This document shows positions 28,337 to 37,643 of a stretch of 64,000 bases of DNA, piece by piece. The stretch spans positions 1-64,000 of the forward strand of contig JANWWZ010000012.1 in the NCBI GenBank assembly GCA_025057115.1, given 5' to 3'. A model generated the notes under the pieces. The model was not told the origin of the DNA, ran no database searches, and saw only the letters and a program-made list of their open reading frames with translations. A program made the translations under genes and the position numbers. Source of the stretch: Bernardetiaceae bacterium (GTDB lineage: Bacteria; Bacteroidota; Bacteroidia; Cytophagales; Thermoflexibacteraceae). The stretch's first letter is position 1; each line of letters starts with the position of its first letter.

Positions 28337-31300
28337 TCAGAAGAGGGCAGTAATTTGCATGCGCCCAATATGGGCTATAGGTTGCATCGGAGAGCGGCGC
28401 CCTTCGTATTGCATAGTCAGTTGCAAGCCTCCTCCTAAACGCTGCTGCCAGTTAATCGACCAGTTAAAATTAGCACCTGGCTGCAGGGCTTCCAACATTT
28501 CATACCCCAAAGGGCTGTTAATTTCGCCTTGATAAAAAATTTGCGTCGCCTTAAAACGAAATTGTACATTTCGGCGAGTTTCTTGAGCCCATCGAATTTC
28601 TGTTAGTAGTTCATTAAATCTTGCTTTGCTGTTTTCTTGTGAGCGTTTATCTTGAAAAATGTAAGAAAAAGCTACGCGCCACTGCAACGAAGGCTGCCAA
28701 GCAAGTTCAGGTTTGAACTGGCGCGTTGAAATGTTAAAATTTCGGTTCATCATGAAGTCGGAAGCGCTGCCAATTCGGCTGGTACTGAACAAAAAACGCA
28801 CATTCCAGTGAGCGGCAAAATTTCTCCTGTAGCTGAGTTGCCATTCAGTCAGATGGCGTTCTTCAAAGCCGTTGGTAAGCAATTGTTTTTGTCTGTTTTG
28901 TACGTAGGTGAGGTCGGCGTTCCATTGGGTAGCGGTTCTGTTGAGAAAAAAGGTGCTTCGCAAGGCTTCTTGAGTGGATAGCAAGGCGCTATCTGCTACT
29001 GATACAAAAGGCAACAATCGAGCGCTAAGTCGCCCATCGGTCAATCGTCGGTTGACTGTCCATGAGCTGACGTTGCTCAATTTACTTGCCCAGTAGCGCC
29101 ATCCTTTTGCTTTTGACCACGTAACAGGAAAACCTAAGTTAAGCCGCCAGCTAAGATTATTGGCATAAGCTGGAATGTATTGATCCGTTTGAGTAAAAAA
29201 CTTGACATAATTTCGCTCATCAGGGTTAAGAGCTAGATAAAATTCGTTGAGTTGTTGGATGCCATCATTGTTGTCGTCGCGCCAGGTGTGCGTTCCTAGT
29301 CCGTTGTTTACTTGCAAGAAAACAAACTCTCGACGCGGTTCTCTTCCGCTATTGTTGGCAAGAGTAAACTCACTGCGAATAGCGCGTTGCCAAAGCGTGG
29401 CATTCCAATCTATTCTGCCCATGATGGTTCTTTCATGAGGCGGTAGGCTTTGAAGATTTTCTAAGTGCCGATAAGTAAACTGCACGTTCAGCCATTGCAG
29501 CGGAGTTTTTTTCTGCCAATTGAAATGGGTGGTATGGGCTCTTGTAATGCGCTGCAGACTGCCTTCTTGTGGTGAAAAATCTTCGCGAAAGGCATAGGAG
29601 CCATTGAGTTGAAAGCGAGCACTATCGCCGTTGCGCAAGTAAAGCATATGCTCGTAAAAATTCATGGCAGTGGCTACGATGCTGTCTCGCTTTAGATTGT
29701 GCACTGTGTTGCGGTCAATGCTAAACTGATAGCCAGGAACCAAGTACTTGCCCCAGCGAGCTAAATGACCAGTAAAGCGATGCCATTGAGAGCGGAAAGG
29801 GGTATCATTTTGCACAAACTGGTTTTTCATTAAAAAAGCATTGGTTTGAAACTGCCATCGATGCCATGTGTAACCCGCCTCGATCCATTGCTGAAATCCG
29901 TTTACCTGCTGCTGTCGGATGCGGCGCAAGTGTTTTAGCTGCAAGTAACGGTTTTCTTTTCGCAATCCGCTGGCGATTTGCCAGAGGTAGTCTTCTGCTG
30001 GTTGGGAGATAATGCCTAGTGAAACGTCTTCTACGGACCAGTCGCGGTCAAACTCTATGTATCGAAAGCGGTCTATAGGTCGGAAGTGAGCACCAGTGCG
30101 GGTAAGAGATACTTCAGCATTCCACTGAGCGCCTTTAAAAATCCCGCTGTTAATTTTTTCATCATTATTCCGATATCCTATTTGCCAAGCTGTACCGTGA
30201 TTGTCTTGGTTATCCAGCGGCGAGAAGCGGTTTAAATCTGTTTTGCTAAAGGCACCTTCAAAAAATAGCTTGCCATTTCCGTGCAGCCGATAACTTCCTC
30301 CTATCGTAGCCATTTGTTTTTCATTAGGAGCGGGCAGCAGGCGAACAGGAGCATAGTTGCCTTGTCCGATTCCCACCCAAACAAACTCGCGACCGTTGGC
30401 AGTAGGGCTGCCTGCAATGTAGTCGCCTTTGCCAAATCCTACTTCAGAAAAAGAAATGCTGAAAAGTGGCTGCCCATTAGGTTGTTTTGCGCGCTGATAA
30501 AAGCGATAAGGGTTACCGTTGATGATGGTATCACGCCCATAGTAGAGGATTCGATTAGCATCCCAGGACTCCACTGGAAAAACAGCAGGAGCCAATACTC
30601 GCTCAAGGCTGTCTCCTGCTTGGGCAAGGAGGCGTTTATCTTGGTCGCTAAGTTGGGCTAACAAAGGATTGCGCGGGTTGTCGCTTTCGCGGTAAAATTG
30701 ACCAAATACTTCTGCCCGTTGTCCAAGAAATTGCTGGTGAGTGGCTTGCAAAATGCTTCGCGCATAGTTCTGGGAAACAAATTCCACATCTACTCTCACG
30801 CGAGAAAAGCGGGTTATTACTACGCGATTGGTAAAGGTAATTTCTCCCGTGTTGTAATCGATTACATAGTCGTAATTGAAACCGCGTGTAAGGAGGCGAT
30901 TATCCAAAAAGACCTTTTCTGAGTTGGCAAGTACTACCACAAAGCGCTCGCCCTCTGGTCCGCGCAAGCGATAAGGACCAAGCACGCCCTCTTGCACTGG
31001 AAGAACTTGGGAAACAAAACGCCCTTTAGCTACTCCAATCGCTGCCACTGATTTTGCTTGCGCGCTACTGCTATCGGAAGTATTGTAGGTAGTTTCCACC
31101 ATACCGCCCAGAGCATTTTTGTAGAATCGCAAAAAGTGCGAGGGCGAACTTGCAGGGTTTTGTAGTACAATATCACCTGCTGTGAAGGTGGCTAACTTGT
31201 GGCGCAAACGCATTAAGATGCGATCAAACTGCCTGACTTGTAACGTATTGCCTTCGGGTTGAAAAGGGACATTCTGGTCTGTTAGCACAGCTGTCAAGTG

Positions 31301-31885
31301 GAGATCTTCAGCAATATTACCTTCTAGCTGTAAATTAAGGGCTGATTGCACAAAGACATCTTGTCGGTTTCCAAAGGCAATGCCGCGAGTAAGGCTTCCG
31401 TTTTTTTGCAGCCCTTGTATGTTAAACACCTGTTCGCGTGGAAACCGAGAAGGGTAGGTAATAGGAGTTAGGTCAGAATTAATCCTGCCGTACAGACCTG
31501 AGTCATAGAGTGTTTGGCTGCGCCGAAACAGAGGGCGATGAAGGGCAATAGGCATTAGACGATAACAAATGCGCACAGAGTCAGGCAGTAGAGTGTCTTG
31601 AGCAGCGTAAAAAATCAATTGATTGCCTTGCAAATCATATTTCCATTGCATCGGATAATTGGGAAAGATTGCCACAAGGCGTAGCGAAGAAGGAAATAAA
31701 GTCAGGCTATCGGGAGTAATGATAGCTACCCATCCTATGCTATCGGGCTTAAAACTAAGAGGAAACGTATTGCATTTTTCAGCAGGCAAATTGGCGGGAG
31801 GTTGTGCCTCTAGCTGTAGCCAATAGCATGAGAACCAACAGAACATTACACAGTGCGCGCTGGCAGCAAATACTTTTTTCAACAC
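28337..31885 (-). CDS. large secreted cell-surface protein, beta-rich
   Basis: The 1182-residue protein has an N-terminal signal peptide (about 1-28, ending LEAQ). An early segment reads GSLTRGIAFGNRQDVFVQSALNLQLEGNIAEDL. The middle resembles repeated beta sandwiches (NTGEITFTNRVVITRFSRVRVDVEFV), and the C-terminal half is full of alternating aromatic beta strands like those of an outer-membrane barrel (FTYRHLENL, WRLNLGF, WQVAF-type strands). It ends ALF, as many outer-membrane proteins do. The sequence resembles Bacteroidota surface or SprA-like envelope proteins, but I could not name a family. It is encoded alone, with tRNA-Ala behind its 5' end. Confidence 0.75.
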   Translation of the reverse strand: MLKKVFAASAHCVMFCWFSCYWLQLEAQPPANLPAEKCNTFPLSFKPDSIGWVAIITPDSLTLFPSSLRLVAIFPNYPMQWKYDLQGNQLIFYAAQDTLLPDSVRICYRLMPIALHRPLFRRSQTLYDSGLYGRINSDLTPITYPSRFPREQVFNIQGLQKNGSLTRGIAFGNRQDVFVQSALNLQLEGNIAEDLHLTAVLTDQNVPFQPEGNTLQVRQFDRILMRLRHKLATFTAGDIVLQNPASSPSHFLRFYKNALGGMVETTYNTSDSSSAQAKSVAAIGVAKGRFVSQVLPVQEGVLGPYRLRGPEGERFVVVLANSEKVFLDNRLLTRGFNYDYVIDYNTGEITFTNRVVITRFSRVRVDVEFVSQNYARSILQATHQQFLGQRAEVFGQFYRESDNPRNPLLAQLSDQDKRLLAQAGDSLERVLAPAVFPVESWDANRILYYGRDTIINGNPYRFYQRAKQPNGQPLFSISFSEVGFGKGDYIAGSPTANGREFVWVGIGQGNYAPVRLLPAPNEKQMATIGGSYRLHGNGKLFFEGAFSKTDLNRFSPLDNQDNHGTAWQIGYRNNDEKINSGIFKGAQWNAEVSLTRTGAHFRPIDRFRYIEFDRDWSVEDVSLGIISQPAEDYLWQIASGLRKENRYLQLKHLRRIRQQQVNGFQQWIEAGYTWHRWQFQTNAFLMKNQFVQNDTPFRSQWHRFTGHLARWGKYLVPGYQFSIDRNTVHNLKRDSIVATAMNFYEHMLYLRNGDSARFQLNGSYAFREDFSPQEGSLQRITRAHTTHFNWQKKTPLQWLNVQFTYRHLENLQSLPPHERTIMGRIDWNATLWQRAIRSEFTLANNSGREPRREFVFLQVNNGLGTHTWRDDNNDGIQQLNEFYLALNPDERNYVKFFTQTDQYIPAYANNLSWRLNLGFPVTWSKAKGWRYWASKLSNVSSWTVNRRLTDGRLSARLLPFVSVADSALLSTQEALRSTFFLNRTATQWNADLTYVQNRQKQLLTNGFEERHLTEWQLSYRRNFAAHWNVRFLFSTSRIGSASDFMMNRNFNISTRQFKPELAWQPSLQWRVAFSYIFQDKRSQENSKARFNELLTEIRWAQETRRNVQFRFKATQIFYQGEINSPLGYEMLEALQPGANFNWSINWQQRLGGGLQLTMQYEGRRSPMQPIAHIGRMQITALF

Positions 31886-31938
31886 TATTGGTTGCTAATT
31901 GGCTTTTGTCAAAAATACGCAAATTTGCTTTGAAACGC

Positions 31939-31968
31939 TTGTAGAATTATTCAAAGCCTGTAAATTTG
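31939..31968 (+). promoter_or_regulatory. tRNA-Ala promoter
   Basis: TTG (31939-31941), a 19-base spacer and TAAATTTG (31961-31968) match the Bacteroidota promoter exactly. Transcription would begin near 31975, five bases before the tRNA. Confidence 0.65.
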
Positions 31969-31979
31969 CATGCATACTC

Positions 31980-32053
<74 letters not shown>

Positions 32054-32066
32054 CAAGTAAAAGAAT

Positions 32067-32745
32067 TCAACCTCGTTCTGCCCTCCACACCTGTACTTGC
32101 CTTGTAGCGCTTGAAAAGTTCACTCCTACCAGCCATACCTCCTTCTCTTCAACCACATACCTGCGGTAGTACCCCTTCTCTTTTATCTGACCCAACGCCT
32201 CCTCCACACTCTCCCATCCAACTTGAACTCAAACACGTACACCCAAGTCCCGTGCCGTATCACCGCATCTACCCGACCCCCTACTCACTGACACCTCCGA
32301 CTCTATCAAAAAACCGCACAGCTTCAGCGCCAAGAAAAGAATCGCATGAAAGTATCGCTCTTGACGACTGTCAAACAACTGATGCGGAATGCAGCTGAAC
32401 AACCCGTTGACAGTCTCCATCATCCCCGCTATGTCATGGCGGCGAACTAACAAACCCAACCGACACCCCAGTCAACCTCCTTCTGCATTCTCTGAGAAAG
32501 ATACCAATAGGTGCTCTATCATTGTCCGAGACACCTCCTGATTGGGATAGTCCAACGTGTACAAATCGCTCTCCTTGTCATAGCTCCACAAGATTATCCT
32601 AGAGGACGGGCAATGAAGTTAAACTTGCTCTTTTGGACAAAAATGAGCTTATGAATGAAAGCCGTTTTGTCCACATAGAGCATTTTTTGTTTCTTAGTTC
32701 AACGAAATCCTGCTTGCCGGTAGATAAAAGCAGAAAATGGTTCAT
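32067..32745 (-). pseudogene. AAA-ATPase-like / PD-(D/E)XK (DUF1703) gene, decayed
   Basis: Minus-strand pieces, in three frames, follow this family from end to end. The N-terminus gives STGKQDFVELRN and MLYVDKTAFIHKLI with KFNFIARPL, the start of the ATPase-like domain. The Walker region and most of the ATPase core are deleted. Then come LYTLDYPNQEVSRTMIEHLL, MMETVNGLFSCIPHQLFDSR and GRC. The C-terminal PD-(D/E)XK piece is YVFEFKLD, then SVEEALGQIKEKGYYRRY and VWLVGVNFSS. It ends at a stop at 32067. Several frameshifts separate the pieces. These genes are usually multi-copy and mobile in Bacteroidota. It fills the space between tRNA-Ala and scoA. Confidence 0.8.
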
Positions 32746-32780
32746 AAGAAACCGTATGCAAAGAAACAGAAAAGACTTGG

Positions 32781-33479
32781 TCAATTTTTTGGTCGCACAG
32801 TGCGTTGTTCGATTGGCTTTTGATAGTTGCGTCCTTGAAATATGCGCTTGACGTAGATGCCTGGCGTATGGATTTGATTGGGGTCTAAGGCTCCTATCGG
32901 CACAAGTTCCTCTACTTCAGCCACTGTTATAGTAGCTGCTGTTGCCATCATGGGATTGAAATTTCTAGCCGTTCCTCGATAGATCAAATTGCCCGCTGCA
33001 TCGCCTTTCCATGCCTTGATAAAAGCAAAATCAGCCCGCAGCCATTCTTCTAACAAATACCACTTTCCATGAAATTGGCGAAGTTCTTTGCCTTCAGCCA
33101 CTTCCGTCCCTACCCCTGCTGGAGTGTAAAAGGCAGGAATACCCGCTCCTCCTGCACGAATCCGCTCTGCTAACGTGCCCTGAGGGATAAGCTCCACTTC
33201 TAACTCTCCTGTTAGCATTTGGCGTTCAAATTCAGCATTTTCTCCTACGTAGGAAGAAATCATTTTTTTTATTTGTCGGCTTTTGAGCAATAACCCTAGT
33301 CCGAAGTTATCAACGCCAGCATTGTTGGAGATGCAGGTGAATCCCTTTTTGCCGCTTCTTAGAATTGCCTCGATGCAGTTTTCTGGAATTCCACAAAGTC
33401 CGAAGCCTCCTACCATAATGGTCATATTATCTTCTAAGCCGACGATAGCTTCATCAGCACTGGCTACTACTTTATTCAT
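32781..33479 (-). CDS. scoA: 3-oxoacid CoA-transferase, subunit A
   Basis: The 232-residue subunit has the family I CoA-transferase pattern: [15 protein letters not shown] at the N-terminus, [43 protein letters not shown] and an FNPMMATAA segment. It pairs with subunit B to move CoA from succinyl-CoA to acetoacetate in ketone-body and branched-chain breakdown. The length is normal for subunit A. In most genomes scoB follows directly; here a decayed mobile gene starts 36 bases downstream and no scoB is in the window, so the partner must be elsewhere or lost. It is divergent from ansA. Confidence 0.93.
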   Translation of the reverse strand: MNKVVASADEAIVGLEDNMTIMVGGFGLCGIPENCIEAILRSGKKGFTCISNNAGVDNFGLGLLLKSRQIKKMISSYVGENAEFERQMLTGELEVELIPQGTLAERIRAGGAGIPAFYTPAGVGTEVAEGKELRQFHGKWYLLEEWLRADFAFIKAWKGDAAGNLIYRGTARNFNPMMATAATITVAEVEELVPIGALDPNQIHTPGIYVKRIFQGRNYQKPIEQRTVRPKN

Positions 33480-33578
33480 AATGCTTCAAAAATTGACAGT
33501 CCAAATCGAATTTATTGCTTTGGGCGAAAATTATGGAAAAACCTTGATACTTTCGCTTCCCTTTTACCTGTTCTCTCA

Positions 33579-34667
33579 ATGCTTAATTACTATCAAACAA
33601 TCAACATCAGTACGGCGGCTGGACATATAGCAGACACAGCCATTTTTGTCATTTATACTGGAGGCACAATTGGCATGGACTACGACAAAGAGGGCAAACA
33701 CCTAAAGCCTATTAACTTCGAGCACATCATAGAAAAAGTACCAGAATTGCGCCGCTTTGAGTTTGAACTCACTTTGTTAAGTTTTGAAAACCCAATCGAC
33801 TCAGCAGATATTAAAGTGCACCACTGGATTAATATTGCCCGCATTGTATATGATTTTTACAACGATTACGACGCTTTTGTCATTTTGCACGGTACAGATA
33901 CAATGGCATACACGGCTTCAGCATTGAGTTTTTTATTTGAGAATCTGGCTAAACCTGTTATCCTCACAGGGGCTCAATTGCCTATAGGGGTGCCTCGCAC
34001 TGATGCCCGTGAAAATTTCATCACAGCACTAGAGATTGCTGCTATGAAAAAAAATGGCTCGCCCCTTGTACCTGAAGTGTGTATTTTGTTTGATAACTTA
34101 CTGCTTCGAGGCAATCGGGCTCGCAAGGTACAGAGCAATAATTTCACCGCATTTGCTTCGGAAAATTTTCCACCGCTGGCAATTACAGGAATTGAAATTC
34201 GCTTTAATGAGTCGTTGATTTTGCCAACGCCTACGGGAAGATTTGATATTTTTTCCAAGATGGATGAAAATGTTGGCTTGTTAAAAATATTTCCTGGTAT
34301 TTCGCGTAAATATTTAGAGCATTTTCTTGCCACTCCTGACTTGCGAGGCATTGTCATGGAAACGTATGGCTCGGGCAATACGCCTGCAGACAGTTGGTTT
34401 ATGAACGCTTTAAGCCAAGCAATAGAAAATGGCATTCACATCCTCAACGTGTCTCAATGCAATGGAGGAACGGTTATACATGGCATGTATGAATCTAGTA
34501 AAATCTTGGAGAGCATTGGCGTAATTAGCGGTGGCGATATTACCCCAGAAGCTGCCATTGCCAAAATGATGTTTCTACTGGCCAATGAACCTAACCCACA
34601 ACTGGTGCGCCAAAAGTTAGCCACTTCCTTGCGGGGTGAAATGACTTATCGCCAAAGCAAAAAGTAG
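33579..34667 (+). CDS. ansA: type I L-asparaginase
   Basis: The 362-residue protein has the two catalytic threonine motifs of the asparaginase family: TGGTIGMDYD near residue 29 and HGTDTMAYTASAL near 107. It also has the conserved ILTGAQLPIG that follows. No signal peptide is present, which fits the cytoplasmic type I enzyme. It hydrolyses asparagine to aspartate and ammonia. The first ATG (33579) was kept, though a start a few residues later is possible. An asparagine synthetase gene (asnB) is 20 kb away, so the two opposed reactions are encoded in the same region but not in one operon. Confidence 0.93.
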   Translation: MLNYYQTINISTAAGHIADTAIFVIYTGGTIGMDYDKEGKHLKPINFEHIIEKVPELRRFEFELTLLSFENPIDSADIKVHHWINIARIVYDFYNDYDAFVILHGTDTMAYTASALSFLFENLAKPVILTGAQLPIGVPRTDARENFITALEIAAMKKNGSPLVPEVCILFDNLLLRGNRARKVQSNNFTAFASENFPPLAITGIEIRFNESLILPTPTGRFDIFSKMDENVGLLKIFPGISRKYLEHFLATPDLRGIVMETYGSGNTPADSWFMNALSQAIENGIHILNVSQCNGGTVIHGMYESSKILESIGVISGGDITPEAAIAKMMFLLANEPNPQLVRQKLATSLRGEMTYRQSKK

Positions 34668-34698
34668 TTGTGTACCATTTTTCTAAAGGGAATGTTTG

Positions 34699-36207
34699 CT
34701 AAAATCTGTTCACGTAACCGAAGTGAATCTTAGACTGCTCTAAAGAAAAATTTTGCTTGAGTTGCAAAGAGTTTCCCATAGCGTAGGTAAGTGAAAAAAT
34801 GCCGCCTTTGGTATTGAGATTAATGCCAAATCCTATTCCTAAGGGAGTATCGGTAAGGAATTGGTGAAGGGTTTTCCGTTGCAGTCTGCCATAGTCCACA
34901 AAGGCAAACAAGAAAGAATTTTCTTCAAAATAAAGCCGCTCTTCTGCAGTAGCAATTAGATACCCTGAGGCGAAAAAGTCATTTTCATTAAAACCACGCA
35001 GTGATTGCAGCCCTCCTAGACGAAATAACTCGTTCAAAAAAAGTTGTCGGCTAAAGATTAAACCACCTTGAAAGCGCAGCCTGAGCGCTGTTAGCTTGCC
35101 AGTGGGGATGAAGCTAGTAAGCTCTCCCGTTGCAAAGCCCTGCGGCAAGCGCTGTTGAGCGGCTTTGTTACCGATACCCGCTTCTAGGGTCATCTGCCAA
35201 CCTTTTTGGGGTTGTAAAGGGTTGTTTACTCTGTTAAAGCGGTAACTCATTCCATAAGAAACAAAGCGCATTCCTTGTATGTGGTTATCTGTTGGCAAAC
35301 GCAAAGCAGTGGTAACTACAGAAGTCTGGTTGCGCACAAAAAAGCCCAAATTGCCTATAGATTTTCGCTGAGCAAACAAGAGATATTCTAGCTTAGCTTG
35401 CCAGTGTAAGTTAAAGAATGTAGTATCTTGTTTGAGGAATTGTAGTTGAAAAGCAGCGTGAAGTCGGGTTCTTAAAAGAAAAGGATGGTCGTAAGCAAGT
35501 TTGAGGGATTGAGTAGCTGTGCGTATTCGTTGCCATTCTGCTGTGAGGGATTTTCCGCTGTTAAATAAATTGCCTAAATGCAAATTTGCCATACCCGTGA
35601 GCAATATGTTCCCTTGGCGTTCCTGATTGGGCAAAAAACCTACAATGCCATCAAATCGACTCACTTGGGCAGGTTCTACGTGCAAGGTTAGATGAGCGCG
35701 GTCAAAGCGAAATACTACTCCTACTTCCCCTTTCAAGCGTAGATAAGGCAGAGCTTTTAGTGTTTCTGTGGCCTGATTGACTAATGTTTGACGAAAAGGC
35801 TCTCCAGGATAAATTCCCAACAAAGTTTGAAGTAACGCTGGCTTTACCCCTCCTTTGCCTATTACAATAAGAGTGTCAAAGCGAATGAATGCACCACTGC
35901 GGTAGTTGATTGTTGCTTGTATTACGTCGTTTTCTTTTACTTGAAGCTCTGTAAGTCCAATTTCGGCAAAGGGATAGCCGTTGTTTTCGGCGTAGGTGAG
36001 CACAGCGTTTTGAATAGTTTGCCATTGCTCGAGTGTGGCATATCCATTTTTACCTATGTAGCGAAAGGCACCAGAAAGATGCAATACTTTTGCGGTAGCA
36101 CTATCATAATGCAACAAAATTTGCGTTTTGTTCCAAGAAGGTTGACAATATGCAAAGTGAAATAGCAGCCCGCAAGTGAAAGAGAGCAGGTAGTAAAACG
36201 CGCTCAC
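34699..36207 (-). CDS. Omp85/BamA-family outer-membrane protein
   Basis: The 502-residue protein has a signal peptide (residues 1-21, FAYCQ) and about two POTRA-like segments (about 55-185), the second with PYLRLKGEVGVVFRFDRAHLTL. The C-terminal Omp85 beta barrel (about 190-502) includes LGGLQSLRGFNENDFFASGY, the strand FAFVDYGRL and a terminal aromatic FGYVNRF. It is shorter than BamA (five POTRA domains), so it more likely resembles TamA or another secretion/assembly member; the exact role is not clear. It is convergent with ansA and divergent from the DUF4296 gene. Confidence 0.85.
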   Translation of the reverse strand: MSAFYYLLSFTCGLLFHFAYCQPSWNKTQILLHYDSATAKVLHLSGAFRYIGKNGYATLEQWQTIQNAVLTYAENNGYPFAEIGLTELQVKENDVIQATINYRSGAFIRFDTLIVIGKGGVKPALLQTLLGIYPGEPFRQTLVNQATETLKALPYLRLKGEVGVVFRFDRAHLTLHVEPAQVSRFDGIVGFLPNQERQGNILLTGMANLHLGNLFNSGKSLTAEWQRIRTATQSLKLAYDHPFLLRTRLHAAFQLQFLKQDTTFFNLHWQAKLEYLLFAQRKSIGNLGFFVRNQTSVVTTALRLPTDNHIQGMRFVSYGMSYRFNRVNNPLQPQKGWQMTLEAGIGNKAAQQRLPQGFATGELTSFIPTGKLTALRLRFQGGLIFSRQLFLNELFRLGGLQSLRGFNENDFFASGYLIATAEERLYFEENSFLFAFVDYGRLQRKTLHQFLTDTPLGIGFGINLNTKGGIFSLTYAMGNSLQLKQNFSLEQSKIHFGYVNRF

Positions 36208-36425
36208 AACTTCTAAATGATTTTCTACAAGGATTTAGTTAAAATAATTGCTTTGGCACAAGAGAGCAAATTGCATTTGCGGAAAATTGCTGTGCTTCAA
36301 AAATGAGACACCCTGGCTTAGTTTTTCCCAGTTTCCTGACAAAGAATCTCCTGCAAGTAAGGAATTGTACAAAATCAGTAACCAAAGTTACATTCCTGAT
36401 TGGCAAACGCATTAACTTTGTGCCC

Positions 36426-36779
36426 ATGCGTCGTGGTTTGGGTTGGGGAATGATTTGCATTGCCATGCTAGGGGGGTGGAGTTGCTCTCAGAAAGAACAC
36501 GCACCACCGAGGGAGGGCGTGTTGCCGTTGCCTACAATAGCCTCCATCCTTGCTGATATTCATTTGGCAGAAGCAGCAGTAGCTATGCAAGCCCTCACCT
36601 TTCAAGAATCCCTTTCGCGGTACGATTACTACGAACGCGAAATTATGCGGCGCCATCAAACTGATACAGCTACCTACCGGCGTTCTTATGAATTCTATGC
36701 CGCAGACGCCAATCAACTTGCCCAGTTAATGAAAATTGTAGCAGATACACTTACAGCTCGAAGAAAAGCGCTGCACTAA
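36426..36779 (+). CDS. DUF4296 lipoprotein
   Basis: I start the gene at ATG 36426 (MRRGLGWGMICIAMLGGWSC) because it gives a proper lipoprotein signal with lipobox GWSC. An in-frame ATG at 36303 would add 41 residues that spoil it, and a TAnnTTTG box (TAACTTTG) lies about 10 bases upstream. The 117-residue product matches the DUF4296 pattern: ILADIHLAEAAVAM followed by a helix with YYEREIMRRHQTDTATYRRSYEFYA. Members are Bacteroidota-specific lipoproteins of unknown function, typically near tatD; here a TatD hydrolase follows 3 bases after the stop. Confidence 0.8.
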   Translation: MRRGLGWGMICIAMLGGWSCSQKEHAPPREGVLPLPTIASILADIHLAEAAVAMQALTFQESLSRYDYYEREIMRRHQTDTATYRRSYEFYAADANQLAQLMKIVADTLTARRKALH

Positions 36780-36803
36780 TCTGTGGTAAATTCAACTGAG
36801 AAA

Positions 36804-37613
36804 ATGATCACTGACACACACGCTCATATTTACTCTCATCAGTTTGATAATGACCGCAAGAACGTCCTCCAGCAGGCTTTTGCTGTGGGAGTCGACAAAA
36901 TTTTAATGCCTAACATAGATAGCCAGTCCATAGAAGGAATGATGCAACTGGTAGAGCAATATCCTGAAAAATGCTTTCCGATGATGGGGTTGCATCCTTG
37001 TTCAATAGATGCTCACTTTGAAAAAGAACTTCAGACAATTGAAAGTTGGTTGAATAAGTATCCCTTTGTAGCTGTTGGGGAAATGGGGCTGGACTTGTAC
37101 TGGGATAAAACCTATTTTGAACAGCAAAAAGAAGCTTTTCGCATCCAAGCCGAGTGGGCAAAAAAGCACAGTCTGCCGCTGGTAGTGCACTGCCGCGAGG
37201 CAATGGCAGAAACGCTATCCTTGTTAGAAAGTCTATCAGATGAAAACCTCTTTGGCGTATTGCATTGCTTTACTGGTACAGTGGAAGAAGCTAAGCGATT
37301 GTATGCAATCAATTTTCGAGTGGGGATTGGAGGAGTAGTTACCTACCAAAAAGGAGATTTAGCCTCGACGGTAGCGCAGATTCCTGTGGAGCAAATTGTG
37401 TTGGAAACTGATAGTCCTTACTTGGCTCCAGTGCCTTATCGAGGCAAACGCAATCAACCTGCTTATTTAACTCTCATTGCTCAAAAAGTAGCAGAGGCAA
37501 AACAAGTTCCTTTGTCTGATTTAGCGGAGCAGACAACAAAAAATGCGTTGCGTTTGTTTTTTGAGCGACAGGCAGCAATAATGCCCACAACTGCTTATAC
37601 AGCCAGCAGCTAG
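36804..37613 (+). CDS. tatD: TatD family metal-dependent hydrolase
   Basis: The protein has a TIM-barrel TatD fold with metal ligands HAH in DTHAHIYS near the N-terminus, GEMGLDLYWD, VVHCREAMAETL, HCFTG and the closing LETDSPYLAP, all standard. Such proteins are Mg-dependent 3'-5' exonucleases or DNases. I prefer ATG 36804 (MITDTHAHIY); a GTG at 36783 is in frame. It directly follows the DUF4296 gene and precedes the cytochrome-oxidase block, 30 bases before ctaA. There is no sign of regulatory coupling. Confidence 0.92.
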   Translation: MITDTHAHIYSHQFDNDRKNVLQQAFAVGVDKILMPNIDSQSIEGMMQLVEQYPEKCFPMMGLHPCSIDAHFEKELQTIESWLNKYPFVAVGEMGLDLYWDKTYFEQQKEAFRIQAEWAKKHSLPLVVHCREAMAETLSLLESLSDENLFGVLHCFTGTVEEAKRLYAINFRVGIGGVVTYQKGDLASTVAQIPVEQIVLETDSPYLAPVPYRGKRNQPAYLTLIAQKVAEAKQVPLSDLAEQTTKNALRLFFERQAAIMPTTAYTASS

Positions 37614-37643
37614 TATATATTTGCTCAAAAATTTTTCAATCTG

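Noticed and set aside
32111-32398. Plus-strand frame with Pro-rich translation
   Set aside because: It is the antisense of the DUF1703 relic, which explains the sequence better.
36303-36425. Upstream start for the DUF4296 lipoprotein
   Set aside because: The extra residues destroy the signal peptide; ATG 36426 gives a proper lipobox.
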